Shown here: positions 33,782-45,753 of the stretch, piece after piece
How positions within the stretch are numbered: the stretch's first letter is position 1
Layout: the number at the start of each line of letters is the position of its first letter
NCBI RefSeq assembly: GCF_907164915.1
Contig: NC_061869.1
Coordinates: 11,864,221-11,928,220, forward strand
Direction: 5' to 3'
Source of the DNA: Impatiens glandulifera
Lineage: Eukaryota; Streptophyta; Magnoliopsida; Ericales; Balsaminaceae
DNA: 64,000 bases
The notes under the pieces: model-generated
What the model saw: only the letters and a program-made list of their open reading frames with translations
Told to the model about the DNA's origin: nothing
Databases searched by the model: none
Position numbers and translations under genes: made by a program

Positions 33782-33941
33782 GAATGTTAAAATGGAAAAT
33801 TCTAAATTGTAAAGCGTAAGGAATTTAAAAACGGTCAAAATTAATTAGTAGAGACTTTATGAATGTTAAAATAGAAAATTCTAAATTGTAAAGCGTAAGG
33901 AATTTAAAAAACGGTCAAAATTAATTAGTAGAGACTTTAGG
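33782..33941 (+). repeat. two-copy tandem duplication of about 80 bp
   Basis: Adjacent copies of a unit starting GAATGTTAAAATGGAAAATT differ by one substitution and one A. Located in the LTR tail of Gypsy 2. Confidence 0.9.
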
Positions 33942-34000
33942 GGAGTATTGGGACATAACGTCTAAAAACCCTTTCCCACACGTAAACAAACGCCGAACTC

Positions 34001-35495
34001 ACTCTCTTAATTTCCTAATTTTTAAAATTAGGTGAAAATTCTCTAGTTGTGAGGTTAATTAATTTTGAAAAAGTTAAAGTAGGCATGTGACATACATCCC
34101 ATTAAAAAATTTCAATCTCTTCTAGATTCGACTAGATGGTAAGTTATGGAGTTGTCTACAAAGCCTAATTTTATAAATTTAATTTTTTCAAACCTTAAAA
34201 TTAATTCTCCTCACGTTAGCAAAATTTAAAAAAGAGCGTCCCAGATTTTCAAACTCGTCGATCAATTTTTTTTAAATCGATCACTAGGGATATTGGACGT
34301 TTAACTCTAAAACTAATTTTGGCCAAGTATTTAAATTTTCTTATGCTTTAATTCATACTCCATGATAACATTACATCGTTGTATACATCGTGGATGAAGC
34401 TCACACATTTACATTTTATGTGCTAGGGGTAGTCAATGTGGATGACACCCTCAACCTAAGCCAAGGAGGATTTTATGCAATTTTTGTGAGTTGAGAAAAA
34501 CCTAGGAAAAACCTTGGACTAATCCTCTCTTATTTTCAAATATCCCCTACTCTTAAAATTGAGGGATTTTGAAATAGTGATGATGGGAACATCAAAATTG
34601 AGGAGCCCCACTTGCCTTGACGGTCTAAGGACTTTCCTTGTTGACGGACAAGCTCTTCTCTTAAGCCACGTCAACTTTAGATCAGAATTCCAAAAATCCG
34701 ATTTTGTCAATCGTTGCCTCGTCTCGTCTTGTCGAGCAACAAAGCCTCCTCACGAAGCCCTTTACTTGACTACTATCTATATGATAAATACATGTATGCA
34801 TATAGATATATCTAGGTGCTCCCCATTCAAAATTTTAAAATGCTATGAAATATGTGTACAATTCCAAAACTTTGAGGCTAAATCTAATAATTTTAAAGGA
34901 GGAAAATCGAGAAAACCTAGAAAAGCTAAAAGAAGAATCTAATTTAACTAGTTTTCTTTCTTTGTATATTTATTACTTTGATTCTAGAGGTAAGCACGGT
35001 CAAGAAAAGCACCATCGGGAAACGTAGACAAATTTTGAGTATTCAAAGGGAACTCGAGGCCATGAGAGCCAAAAAATTAACAATAAGCATTGAAATATCT
35101 CGAGGCATGGAAAAGAGACACGAGACTTGCTCGGAGGAAGGCCAAGAAAGATGAGCGAGGCATGAGGAAATCTTACCCACTCAGAACATCGCGGGAATAC
35201 ATCTCTCTATTTAAACCTTATCGTTCTTGAGAGCAAAATTTTTAATGAGAGGATAAGGGGTGCTTGTTTTCATTTTATGTCATGTGTTTGTGACTTTATC
35301 CAAAACACTTAGGATTTTATTAAAATAACTCATTCCTATGTTACTCATCATTTTCTACTCTCTATATTTACGAATGGGTAAATTGAGCGTCTATTGCGTA
35401 TTAGGGATTATGTGCATACGAGCAACGCATTGCTTGTCTTATCTCGCTAAAGGTTTCAAACTCATTGTATTCCTTTGAACACAAATCTTTAATCT
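34001..35495 (+). other. Gypsy 2 leader region
   Basis: Between the LTR-like tail and gag. Several short frames have no recognisable product; treated as an untranslated retroelement leader. Confidence 0.4.
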
Positions 35496-37566
35496 TTGGC
35501 CACTTCACGAGATCTAATCACATGTCGCTACTATGTACGTGACCCAATTTCTGGACGTTACGCAAGAGCTATGTCTAACTCGGAGGAGAAATCTACACCA
35601 GGTCGAAGGACAAGTTACTTTACTAGCATCAAATCAGAATCTATGACCACCAAGGATGATTTGAGGGTTCTAGAACACAAGATAACACTTCTAATGGCAC
35701 GAGTGGAAGCGATGGTTCCTCCTATTGATTCACAACCTCATCCTCATACTTCTAACCTGAATTCATCTAACTAAAATATTTCAAACCCTAAGAATGATGA
35801 AGGAGTGAATGCAGAAGATTGGTATGATTCTGATGAAGAAGCTAAGGCCTATAGACAATTGGCATGTATTGCCCAAATCAAAAAAGGGAAAGCGATAATA
35901 GAAGAGCGTGATGCTGAGTTTAAAGAGGTCAACGAAAGAGCAAATGCTGGAAGGAAAATGAGAAAAGGGAGTCAAGTATCTCGATCCATTGATGGACAAC
36001 GTGGTTCAATAGCTGATGTTGTTCTCGATCAAGCTGAGGAAATTAACAACATGAAGAAGGTACAAGCTAAAATCTTAAAGAAGAAAAGTGAGCCAACTAC
36101 TAGAGGTACGTCCAGGGCCATGGAATCCTGGAGGTATAGTATGGAAGCTGCGAAAAATGCTTCCATACCTCATGGACTGAAATTGCCAAAACTTCCAAAG
36201 TACTCGGGAAAGAAGGATACTACGACCTTCATAAATGAGTATATCATAAATATGATGCCACGTAATTTAGGAGAGATCACAATGACTCAAATATTCCTTA
36301 GGTACTTGTCAGACACGACTTTAGAAGGACATACGCGTCAAAATATTGCAAAGTACTAGACCATGGAAGAATTGGCCAAGGTGTTCATTAGTCAGTTCGC
36401 TATGTTTGTCAAGGTTGAAAAACTCGAGCGGAAGCTGCGTCAGATTCACCAAGGGGAAAACGAAACTTTTGAAGGCTACGCGAACAAATATAAAGAAGTT
36501 GCGTCTAAATTAGACAAACTGCCTAGTGAACAAGCACAAGTCGAAATGCTTTACGTTAATATGAACGTACAGTATACGAAGAAACTCCTAAGTCCAAAAT
36601 ATCACTTCTTGAAAGACTTAACAAGTGTTGATGATGGGTATGATGATGCCCTTAGAAAGGAAGCTAAAGAAGGTGGAAAAGCCATACTCAACGCCCCTAG
36701 GTATAATCCACGAAAGAAGGCGAAAATTGGTCATGTTTCCAACGTCTGGGAGGAAAGGAACAATGAAGCGACGCGTCTTTCAAAACAAATGTTTCCTCAA
36801 AGATAACTGTTTCCACCAAGGTAGGTTCATACGTCACCTCAAATAGGAACCAATACTACTAAGCCTTGCAGGACGTTCGTTTATTTGGGAATATCAATAT
36901 CCAAGGCTCTAGAAGTGTTGTTACCGAGAAAAATCATCCAAGTATTGACCCCTCACTCGGGGAAGTAAATAATGAGAAAATTTACCAATGAGTAGTGTAA
37001 ATACCACCAAGCGAAATGGCACTCTACTGACTTTTTCTTCGCCCTCAAACATAAAATTCAGGATCTTATCAACGATGGTACTATCCTAGCATACTAAGTA
37101 AAGTCCAACCCTCTAGCGAAACACAATGTCAATCATGTAGAGTTAGACGCGGAAATAGAAAAGATGTTGGACATCCCTTGCTCGATCAATACTGATAATT
37201 GGATGATCGTCGTTTTCGATTTTGGTGATTTCGAAGAATCTGACCAAGAAAATGGGTGGGAAGGTAAGCAAGTACAAGCAAATGTGGAATTCGCAAACGA
37301 TTGGTAGTTTCAAACTGAAGAATGTGAAGTTTTTGTAATTTCATGATTTTTGGAAGGTAAATGCGACACGAAGAGGCATAGACTATCAGCTCATGTTCAT
37401 GAAAGTAGTGCCTCTTGATAAGCAAATTGAAACTAACAAGAAAAGGGTAAGAGGAGTTGATGTTCCACGTGCTCAGAATGCCGACGACAGTCTATTCACC
37501 CAACTAAAGAAGACAAATACCAATGTGTCAATGTGGGAACTCTTGATGTATTATATTGAGCACTGT
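35496..37566 (+). pseudogene. gag of Gypsy 2, broken
   Basis: One frame from 35496 to 36806 is interrupted by stops at 35772, 36357 and 36804. It reads MTTKDDLRVLEHKITLLMAR, an acidic linker, then the retrotransposon gag core (PHGLKLPKLPKYSGKKDTTT, FLRYLSDTTLEGHTRQN, FISQFAMFVKVEKLERKLRQ, NETFEGYANKYKEVASKLDK). After shifts comes KYHQAKWHSTDFFFALKHKI, then QDLINDGTI, the zinc-knuckle-like segment in which the Cys/His pattern has decayed. The end reads MWELLMYYIEHC and meets the CACTA insertion. This is the capsid-like protein of a Gypsy element, now non-functional. Confidence 0.75.
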
Positions 37567-37759
37567 CACTACAACAAAAAAGACTTTCGGCGACGCTTAA
37601 AAGACTTCTGCCAACCCTTAATAGCGTCGCCAAAAATATTACCGGCACTTATTCTTGCGTCGCCAGAAGTAGGGTGGGCGCAAGTTTTAACGACGCTTAT
37701 TTAAGCGTCGGTATCATGAATGCAAGCGTTGCAAAATGTCTAATATTGATTTTTTTAAT

Positions 37760-39680
37760 TTTTTTTGACAATTTTATCTGAATATTTATTTTTATTTATT
37801 ACAAATTAAATAATCATTAAAAAACTATTTCATACTAATTATTGATATATTTAATTATAACAAAATTAACATAAATTCTCTAATAATTTTGACTATTTTG
37901 TACAACAAAGCTGAAATTGAAAACTGAAAATTGATAATATTTTCATCTACTTGATCTTCTTTTTGGGCCTCCTACAACTATATAAAAGAATATTCTTTTT
38001 AAGATAAGAAATAAAAAATGCCTAGACAAAATTTGAAAGAAAAAAAAACTTAAGTTTACTGAATATTTTTAAGATAAATGATTTTAACTATATCTGGAAT
38101 GCATTCTGTATAAGAAGAAGAAAAACAAGGATTATCAAACAGATATCAAGAATTCAAAGACGAACAATTAATTCATCACCTGAAAAAGTGAAAAATGGAT
38201 AAGATGATGAACTAATTGTGGCCGTCCAAACCAAAAGTGCTTATCCAATGCCTGCACGAGAGGAATTCATTGCCCAACTGCATGTCTTTGGGTGATTTCC
38301 ATAGCCATTTTTGTCATAATAACTTGAAGCACAACTGTTAAGATTATCTGAAAAATGCAGTATACATCTGAATTCATAAAAATGACAAGTTCAAAAAAAA
38401 GATTCCTTAATCCTTACCACTACATGAATCAATGATCCCCAAAACAATATATGCCATCCTAAAAAAAGATTTTTATGAGTTCATAATTCATGTTGGAAAG
38501 AAAAGCCACAACTATTCCCAAAAGAACCATGTTTCACCATTAATATTCAGGAGCAAGAAGATCACAAATGACGCCCACAAGACAAGACTATTAATATTAA
38601 AAACAATACAATTTTCAGCAAAATACGCATTTTTTAATCCAAAAAATCATATTTGTTTAGATAAATAAACTTACTCCTACAACTGTCTTGAAATCATTCT
38701 CCAATGACCTTTGGCTATCCTTTTGGAAGTTAAATTCACTTTCTGGACCCATATGAACATGCACCAGTAGAACAAATGAAGATCATCATCATCCTCTCTT
38801 AATGAAATTCATTCTAAAGAGGAAACTCTTACACTTATGAACCATTTCACAACGTTAAATAGTCAGACTTAGTCACTGATCTGAAAAATTATTGAAAGAA
38901 GCATCCCTGTAACATATTGTTATCAATGGACCAGCCAAAAAAATAAGAGATATAATTACAATATTGAAGAAGAATGGACTCCGACTACAGAAATTAGTGC
39001 TCGGACAAATGATGTCTCGTGGGTAAGCCTGAAATCTTGAAGGATCTGCACATACCTGTAAAGAGAAAAAAAATTGTAAATTTCAAACGTTTAATCAAAT
39101 TTCCTATAATAATAATAATAATCCTACCGGTAGAAAATTCAAAGTCAATAATAATAATATGAGCCTTGTTTACAAATGGAAACAAAATAAGTAAACAAAC
39201 CAGGTAGCCAAAACACCGGGGTTGGTCATGGTTGAAAATTATTGAATCAGAAAGCTGGTCCATAGAAATGAAGAACACAATGAGCCTGAAGTAACATAGG
39301 AAATCCTAGATAGAAAAGTGACTCAATGCTAGTTCTCCTTTAATTTTCCAAAAAAAATATATTGAAGGAGCGTAACACTTCAGTCAGAATTTTTTTAATA
39401 AACTACATGTTGCAGAAACCTAAAAGAACAAATAGCTATGATATTTGACATTCCATTTCTAAACTACATGATAATACAGTTTCAGAATCAATATGTACTT
39501 GCAAGAGAGATCCACACTTCTCTTAAAATGGTCACAAGAGCCCTAAAAGGCTTTATATTGCAAATGATCAAAGTTGTTTTTTGAGTTAGGAAAATTTAGA
39601 TGATTAATACAGGAATTCTAGATGTGATCATTATTAGGTAGAGAAGATATTAAATTTAGATGATTAATACAGGATTCTGG
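37760..39680. other. CACTA interior without recognised coding
   Basis: AT-rich. It may contain decayed last exons or the 3' UTR of the captured hydrolase (a possible SFKIS-like remnant near 39030), but nothing secure. Confidence 0.4.
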
Positions 39681-39689
39681 TTTACTTAC

Positions 39690-41568
39690 TAGTGCATCTA
39701 AGATTTCTTCAACTGTTCTTCTAGAGAAACAATTGTTGATAATATCCAACCTGCCACCAAGCAAAAGCTCAAAATCAAAACCAAAAGGGGATAAAGTAAA
39801 GAAAAGATTAAATATGCAAGCAAAAAACGGAAGAAATAGTGAAGAAAAGTAAGAAAATCACTAAAGGATGCAATAAATATCAGATAAATAATTACCTGCT
39901 ATATGCACTCGTCTCTTTTAGATTTGGTAGCTCAGAGTATTCATCAATAATTGCAGAAACAATGGCTAGATTTCTTGAGTTTACATTTGTAGAGCAGCTT
40001 CTAATGAAGGCAATCTCTGTTCATCAATGGAAGACAGAGGGAAAACATTAATGATGTATTTGTGATCATCAATGTTTTTAGTTGCCAAATGAAAGATGGC
40101 AGAAAAGTAGAAAAAGATAATTAATCGCTTCTGTGAAAGAAGAATGTAACGAAATTTACTAATATTGGTAATATAATAATGAAGAATGAAGAAGGAGATG
40201 ACAAAAATAAAAAAGAGAACAAATATGATTTTTTTTCTGTAGTCAACTATGACATTAGGAAATGAGCGTTATTGTAAGAATTTCCGCTTTGAGTGAGTTT
40301 CATTGAACCTTGTTGTATTTTCTTCATTTCACGACTACTTATGACTTGTACCTATACTTGGTTGTATTTCTATCATAGCTGATGCTATTCAACTTTTGGG
40401 TTGACTGATTTTAATGAAATTTACCTCAACGGGGACAAAATGGGTCGCAAGGCCACAGGCTAGCATGTCGGCACCATCCAAGCTACAACCAGTAAGGCTA
40501 ACATATTCACCTGCCACATTATGTCAAAATTTATCTTAATCAACATGAAAGAGATAAGATGAACCAATTGAATGTTTACGCATATCAATCCTAAAACCAA
40601 AATAATTACTCTATAAAATACCCAAAAATCCAGGAAGCCTGCGTAAAAATTAATTGACACCCACATCCGGGAAGAGTCCTATACTGGTTTCTGGCATTGC
40701 AAATACCTGCAGGTTCAGATAAAAATACATAAAGAAAAAGAAATCAATTTTAGCTAGACCCAATTCATGTTAGGAAAAAATTTCAGCCCTTTCAGTAATT
40801 CAAAGCAAAGATATTTATCTGTAACACTCTTAGAAATAGGAAATGAATATTGAAAGAATCTAAATTGAAATAAAATCATATTTCGAGAGTAGATATATAA
40901 GACATTCTGCATCTCCAAATATTTTCTGTAGCAACTGGAAAATTGCCATGTATTGAAGCGCCTACCCCACCTCCCATGACAATTCCATTAAGAATAGAAA
41001 TCTTCAAACAAATTTTCAATCAAAGGAAAAGATAAAAACGTGCAACAACAAAAAAGACAAAAAGTAAACAAAGAAACCATGTTGATTGCTTAATCACCCG
41101 GGGCTTGGTATATGTGGCCATCACATAATTTAAAGTGAATTATGTCCTGAAAAAATCAGTACCAAATTTTGTGTTTCCTAATGTATAAAATAAGGTAACA
41201 AACTACAATTAGTTATAGACTCTTATATATTCTGTAAACAAAAACCATATCAGCTCAATTTTCCTTCATCTGGATAACTATACCATTATAAATCTCATGA
41301 ACCACAGTTGCAACATCACCACCTGCACAAAAAGCTCTTCCTTTACCCTGTTACCATATTGGTTACTATTAAGAATAAAACATTTGTCAAATTAAAATTA
41401 AACTCTGAAAGCAAAATGCAACTTACAAACTGAAAAATGTAAGAAAAAAAATAATAAACAAAGATCACCCATATATAGAGATTTCTATGTGCTGCTTACC
41501 TTCAAAATAACTAAGTCGAGATTGTCATCCTTCTCTGTGTGAAGAAAAATATTTAATATGCTGGATAC
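39690..41568 (-). pseudogene. captured 3-hydroxyisobutyryl-CoA hydrolase-like gene (CHY1 family), broken
   Basis: Minus-strand exons in family order: 41568-41500 (VSSILNIFLHTEKDDNLDLV), 41347-41284 (GKGRAFCAGGDVATVVHEIY), about 41005-40930 (ILNGIVMGGGVGASIHGNF), about 40706-40640 (VFAMPETSIGLFPDVG, continuing RRLPGFLG), about 40515-40430 (GEYVSLTGCSLDGADMLACG, then LATHFVPVE), about 40045-39900 (SLEAAL, then IVSAIIDEYSELPNLKETSA) and about 39752-39690 (LDIINNCFSRRTVEEILDAL). These cover most of the crotonase-fold domain; relatives hydrolyse 3-hydroxyisobutyryl-CoA in valine breakdown. Introns are kept, so it is a DNA-level capture. Damage: an in-frame TAA after FPDVGVN, a one-base shift after SLEAALQ, and no clear donor after the third exon listed. 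First and last exons were not found. Confidence 0.8.
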
Positions 41569-41652
41569 CTGAAAAAAAAATGAAAAAACTAGAAAAATTA
41601 AACATTTATTCTGATATAACAAAGAAGACAAGTTAAACTCTATCAGCTTTTT

Positions 41653-41656
<4 letters not shown>

Positions 41657-41701
<45 letters not shown>
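41657..41701. repeat. (TA)n microsatellite
   Basis: About 22 TA units inside the CACTA element. Confidence 0.95.
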
Positions 41702-41704
<3 letters not shown>

Positions 41705-41719
41705 CAAAAACTCCTTAAT

Positions 41720-43060
41720 AACTTGACAAATTTGAAGAGACAATAAAAGGTTTATCAACTCGCAAATATAGTAAGACGTATGGTACATACATGTCGCCAC
41801 ATAAGGCTTTAATACAACTTCTTCATGATAATTCACATGCTTTTCTGAAACAAAATGTTAGTCCATCGACTCCACTCCATTCCATTCCATTCTATTCCAT
41901 TCCATTCTATATATGTAAGATTTCTTAAATGATAATATGATTTATAAAATTAGTGTGAATTGATAATGAATTAAAATAAAATAGCTAAGAAGCCTAAATT
42001 TAAAGAGGAATGCATTAAAAATTATCACCGTGTTAAAGAAGCATATCGCGACTTTATCGTAAGAACTATTAATAATCCGAGTCTTCAGCGCCTGAGCAAC
42101 ACAACTAATGACAACATGAAAATGAGTTTCTTCACTTTCATTTTCCTTCATATAGTGTGAAAGAAACTTTCAATTACAACAATCATGTAACTTAGTTCAT
42201 ATTTCATAACAAGTTTTTTTCTTCATTAACATTGTTGTTCCAATGGATTGACTATCACAGTATCTTTGTATCCTTGTGCATCTAAAATTCCTAAAGCAAA
42301 GAACTATGTTATATAATATGGAATGCCATAACCATATAGAATGACTAGAGACATGAATACGCTAGAAGATTCATTTCACATTCCATATATGAATGTTTTT
42401 ACGCCCATGTACTTAAAAAGTGGGTTCTCGGTTCCTAACCCTTATACAGGTGGTGCCGAACATTTTGGGAGAGGCGTCAATCAGATAAACCACCAGTTCT
42501 TTCTTTGCTTCCTTACCTTGTTTTTCAGATGTCAAAATGAAAAGCATCAACACATGAATGAAGAAAATCGCATCAAAGGATATCAAATAGACAACACAAA
42601 AGCATCAGCCACGAGAGTGAAGGCAAGCTTGGTTCTAGAGATCAAAAAAGTTGCGGAAATATGAAGGCGAGCAATAAACAGAATCATAATCAGCTTGAAT
42701 AAAATTATTGGAAATGAAAATCGATACACAAGGTGTGCCCTCATCCTGTACAACTTATATGGACTAATAATACTCTTAGATTCCAAGTAGATCTAACAAA
42801 TAAAGACAAGATTATCGAGTTACCAGAGTTGATTGGTTACCTAAGGAAGCTACGTAGGTTGAGTGTTAGGGATCACCTGATAAACCTCTATCGTGTGGAA
42901 GATTAGAGAGATATCGTGTGGAAGATTAGAGAGATACTAGAGAGAAGAGGAAATGAATGTTTATTAGGGCTCACCTAAGAAACCCTATCCTGGTTGACCC
43001 ATTCAAATTAGAAGACTCGACCTGTTATTTTATTTTTAAAAAAATTAAAAAGAAGTAAAA
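41720..43060. other. CACTA interior, right part
   Basis: No recognisable product. It holds a short run of TCCAT/TTCCA pentamers (about 41870-41910) and a two-copy repeat of ATCGTGTGGAAGATTAGAGA near 42890-42930. Confidence 0.4.
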
Positions 43061-43193
43061 ATTAAATAAAATTTTAAAGGTTGTAATAGATATTAAAGGT
43101 TGGGAAAAACTTATTTTCTCTCACGACTTTTACCAACGCTTATTAAGCGTTGTCAATTATAGGTCACTAAATCTATGTTTTGTTGTAGTGTGT

Positions 43194-43936
43194 CGGGCTT
43201 TACTAAACGAGCTTTCCCAAGATAATATCTAGTGAATACTTGCCCAGAACATATGGTTGGAATGGTATTTAGGGTAGGAACATAACCGAAGATAGAATTT
43301 GATGATTAAGATTTACCTTCATATGATGCAGATCATTCTAAAATATTATACATTTCTGTGAGTATGGAAGGGAAATCTGTTCCGATGGACTTAGTTGATA
43401 ATGGATCAGCCTTGAATACTTGTCTGTGGAGAATGTTAGAGAAGATCGGTGTTTAGAGAGAAAGTATTGTACCTTCAGACTTATGTGTTCGCGGTTTCGA
43501 TAGCGAGAAAAAAGAAATCATGGGTACCTTCAAAACAATTGTAAAAATAGTAGGAGCATCGTCTGAAGTAGAGTTTGTTGTCATTGATATGAAGTCGTCA
43601 TATAATATCATTTTGGGTCGACCATGGTTATACTAGATGAAGGCAGTATCGTCAACTTTGCATTAGAATGTTTGATTTGTGTCACGAGAAAAGTTGATCA
43701 CAATAAATGTTGAGTCGTATGTCACGGTAGGTACTAGCTTAGCACATGCTACGTCTGAAGAGGTTCACCTCAAAGATTTTACCATGGGTATGCTATCAGG
43801 GAAAGGTAACGATCCGTACAAAATACCAGTATTTGACTATTTTTCTCCTCTAGTGTTGTATTTCATGAACATGATGAATTATTTTCTAGGTTTTGGTTTA
43901 GGTCCACAATCTTCAGAAATACTGGGTTTAGTGTAG
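43194..43936 (+). pseudogene. protease region of Gypsy 2, broken
   Basis: Across shifts the reading gives SKILYISVSMEGKSVPMDLV, DNGSALNTC, VRGFDSEKKEIMGTFKTIVK, VEFVVIDMKSSYNIILGRPW and then VSREKLITINVESYVTVGTS. This is the retropepsin fold of Tat/Ogre Gypsy elements, with DNG at the catalytic site. The end of the CACTA at 43190 lies just upstream. Several stops make it non-functional. Confidence 0.7.
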
Positions 43937-44639
43937 ATGGTAGGAAATGTGAATCGACTTAGTATGGGTTACAAGATATCTGGGATCCATGAGGGAATCA
44001 TAGGTAAAATAGTTGACACATACATTTCGATCCCACCTACCCTGAATGGCCAGTTCGTAAAACAAGGAGAAACCCTTCCTCAATTCCAATTCCCAGAACT
44101 GTTCATACACCCAACCTCCAAATGTTGATTTATAGGTTTGGAAATCTTTTCTGATTGTCTTCTTACTCAAACCCCTTTTCTTTCATGATTATGGGGAACC
44201 AAATGATTGACAGGATGTACTGGAGGAAATGCACGAACTATAATGTGAACGTGAACCGAGATCAAGGAACAACTCTAATGACGATGTATACACAAGCCCT
44301 TCTAAGCCATTCAGTCCAGAAGAGTTGATCCACACAGATTCTGACTATGATGACGTCACGAATAGCGAGGAGGTCGATGCATACCTGACGAAACACGCAT
44401 TCTCTAAAAATTATTCGAACTTAAAATCTATCGTTATGAATTTCATTCACATGCAGAACATTATTTTAATAACTCTAAGTCTATGGACACTTTAAACAAT
44501 GTTTTTAACAACGAAGAAGAAACATTTGACTATATGAACACCGATGAAATGTTTAAATCTGAAATGTTCTATGAGATGATTCATTATCTAGATAAACAAG
44601 AGGAGGATTTGTCCACTACAGAAGAAACAATTGAGATAA
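43937..44639 (+). other. Gypsy 2 protease-RT linker
   Basis: Low-similarity spacer of the polyprotein. Short frames such as MSMGYKISGIHEG-like readings near 43950 and an acidic stretch near 44490-44650 fit a poorly conserved linker. Confidence 0.45.
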
Positions 44640-45753
44640 ATTTTAACACTAAAGAAGATCCTTAGATTGTTTTAATCGATAAAATTTTAAATGATTTAAA
44701 ACGAGAAAATCTAATTGAACTTTTGAAAACAAACAAAAATATTTTTGTATGGTCTTATAAAGATATGTCAAGTATCGATCTAGATTCATCCAACACTGCA
44801 TACCATTTATGAAGATACAAAACCAGTGAAGCATAAGCTCTAAAGAATGAAGGCAGACATCGTGGACAATATCAGAGAAGAAGTTCAAAAACAGCTTAAT
44901 GCGGGATTCCTCAAAGTGGTAGATTATTCAAAGTGGATCGCCAATATAGTCCTAGTAATGAAGAAAAATGGAAAGATCCGAGTGTGCATAGACTATCGAG
45001 ATCTCAACAAAGCAAGCCCTAAAGACAGTTTCCCACTTCCACACACGACATTCTAGTGGATCACGAAGCAGATCATCAACTCCTATCATTCATGGACGAA
45101 CTCTCATACTACAATCAAGTACTCATGGCTTTAGAAGACAAAGAAAAGATAACGTTCATCATAGAAGTCAGAACATTTTGTTGTCGAGTCATGCCTTTCG
45201 GGCTGAAGAACACAAGAGAAACGTATCAACAATCTTCTACAATGATTCTTCACGATATGATCCACAAGGAGGTAGAAGTCTATGTGGATGATATGATTGT
45301 CAAGTCATGAGATCGGGAGGGGCATATCCAGAATCTTGATAAATTCTTACAATGCATCCGGAAGTTCCAACTTAGGCTCAACCCGGAGAAGTGCACATTT
45401 GGAGTAACGACGGGAAAATGCTAGGTTTCCTAATCACACAAAAAGATATTGAGGTTGATCCGAGCAAGATAGAAGCGATCGCGACAATGCCATCTCCACG
45501 AAGCGAGAAAGAAGTGCGAGGCTTTCTAGGCAAGATCTATTATATAAGTCAATTCATAAACAAGTTGACTATGACATGTGATCATTTGTTTAAACTTTTA
45601 AGGAAAAATGAAAGATTCGTATAAGATGAAGCTTGTCAGAACGCATTTGAGAAGATAAAGTTGTACCTCAAGAATCCTCCTATTCTGATGCCACCAAGAC
45701 CAAGCGTGCCACTAATCCTATACTTAACAGTCATAGAAAACGTGATGGATAGT
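44640..45753 (+). pseudogene. reverse transcriptase of Gypsy 2, broken and truncated
   Basis: Blocks in RT order: LIELLKTNKNIFVWSYKDMS; EEVQKQLNAGFLKVVDYSKW; NIVLVMKKNGKIRVCIDYRD, then LNKASPKDSFPLP; LLSFMDELSYYNQVLMALED; FCCRVMPFGLKNT; the catalytic EVYVDDMIVKS near 45278-45310; then LGFLITQKDIEVDPSKIEAI and EVRGFLGKIYYISQFINKLT. Frame changes near 45050 and 45410 and a TGA just after the YVDD box disable it. It stops at LILYLTVIENVMDS, at the start of RNase H, where a Copia LTR has entered. Confidence 0.85.

Larger units (their letters stand above)
30946..34000 (+). repeat. LTR-like region of Gypsy 2
   Basis: TATA box CCTATAAATACCCCC at about 31861, then a leader-like region. The tail near 33950 (GGGACATAACGTCTAAAAACC, then CACACGTAAACAAACGCCG) parallels the LTR tail of element 1 near 20911. 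No clear primer site was found after it. Confidence 0.45.
37567..43190. mobile_element. non-autonomous CACTA (En/Spm) element, 5.6 kb, with captured gene
   Basis: The left end is CACTACAACAAAAAAGAC and the right end, inverted, is CACTACAACAAAACATAG. Both ends are flanked by TGT (37564-37566 and 43191-43193), the 3-bp duplication typical of CACTA. Subterminal repeats of the GCGTCG/GACGC type fold as ACGCTTATTTAAGCGT on the left and ACGCTTATTAAGCGT on the right. No TnpA/TnpD-like transposase was recognised. The middle holds exons of a 3-hydroxyisobutyryl-CoA hydrolase on the minus strand. The Gypsy reading frame flanks it on both sides. Confidence 0.88.
30946..45753 (+). mobile_element. Gypsy element 2 (Tat/Ogre-like), decayed, with hAT and CACTA insertions
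   Basis: LTR-like block (about 30946-34000), leader, gag (35496-37566), protease (43194-43936) and RT (44640-45753), all on the + strand. A hAT-type element interrupts the LTR and a CACTA element interrupts the gag-protease junction with a TGT target duplication. The element is cut at 45753 by a minus-strand Copia LTR before RNase H and integrase. Gag and protease phrases match element 1, so both belong to one lineage. Confidence 0.65.

Noticed and set aside
38994..39278. Possible last exon of the captured hydrolase (SFKIS near 39030)
   Set aside because: The resemblance is a few residues only; too weak to extend the gene call.
42341..42664. 107-residue + frame in the CACTA element (MTRDMNTLEDSFHIPYMNVF)
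   Set aside because: No recognisable family, no splice context and no link to CACTA transposases; left as unexplained interior.
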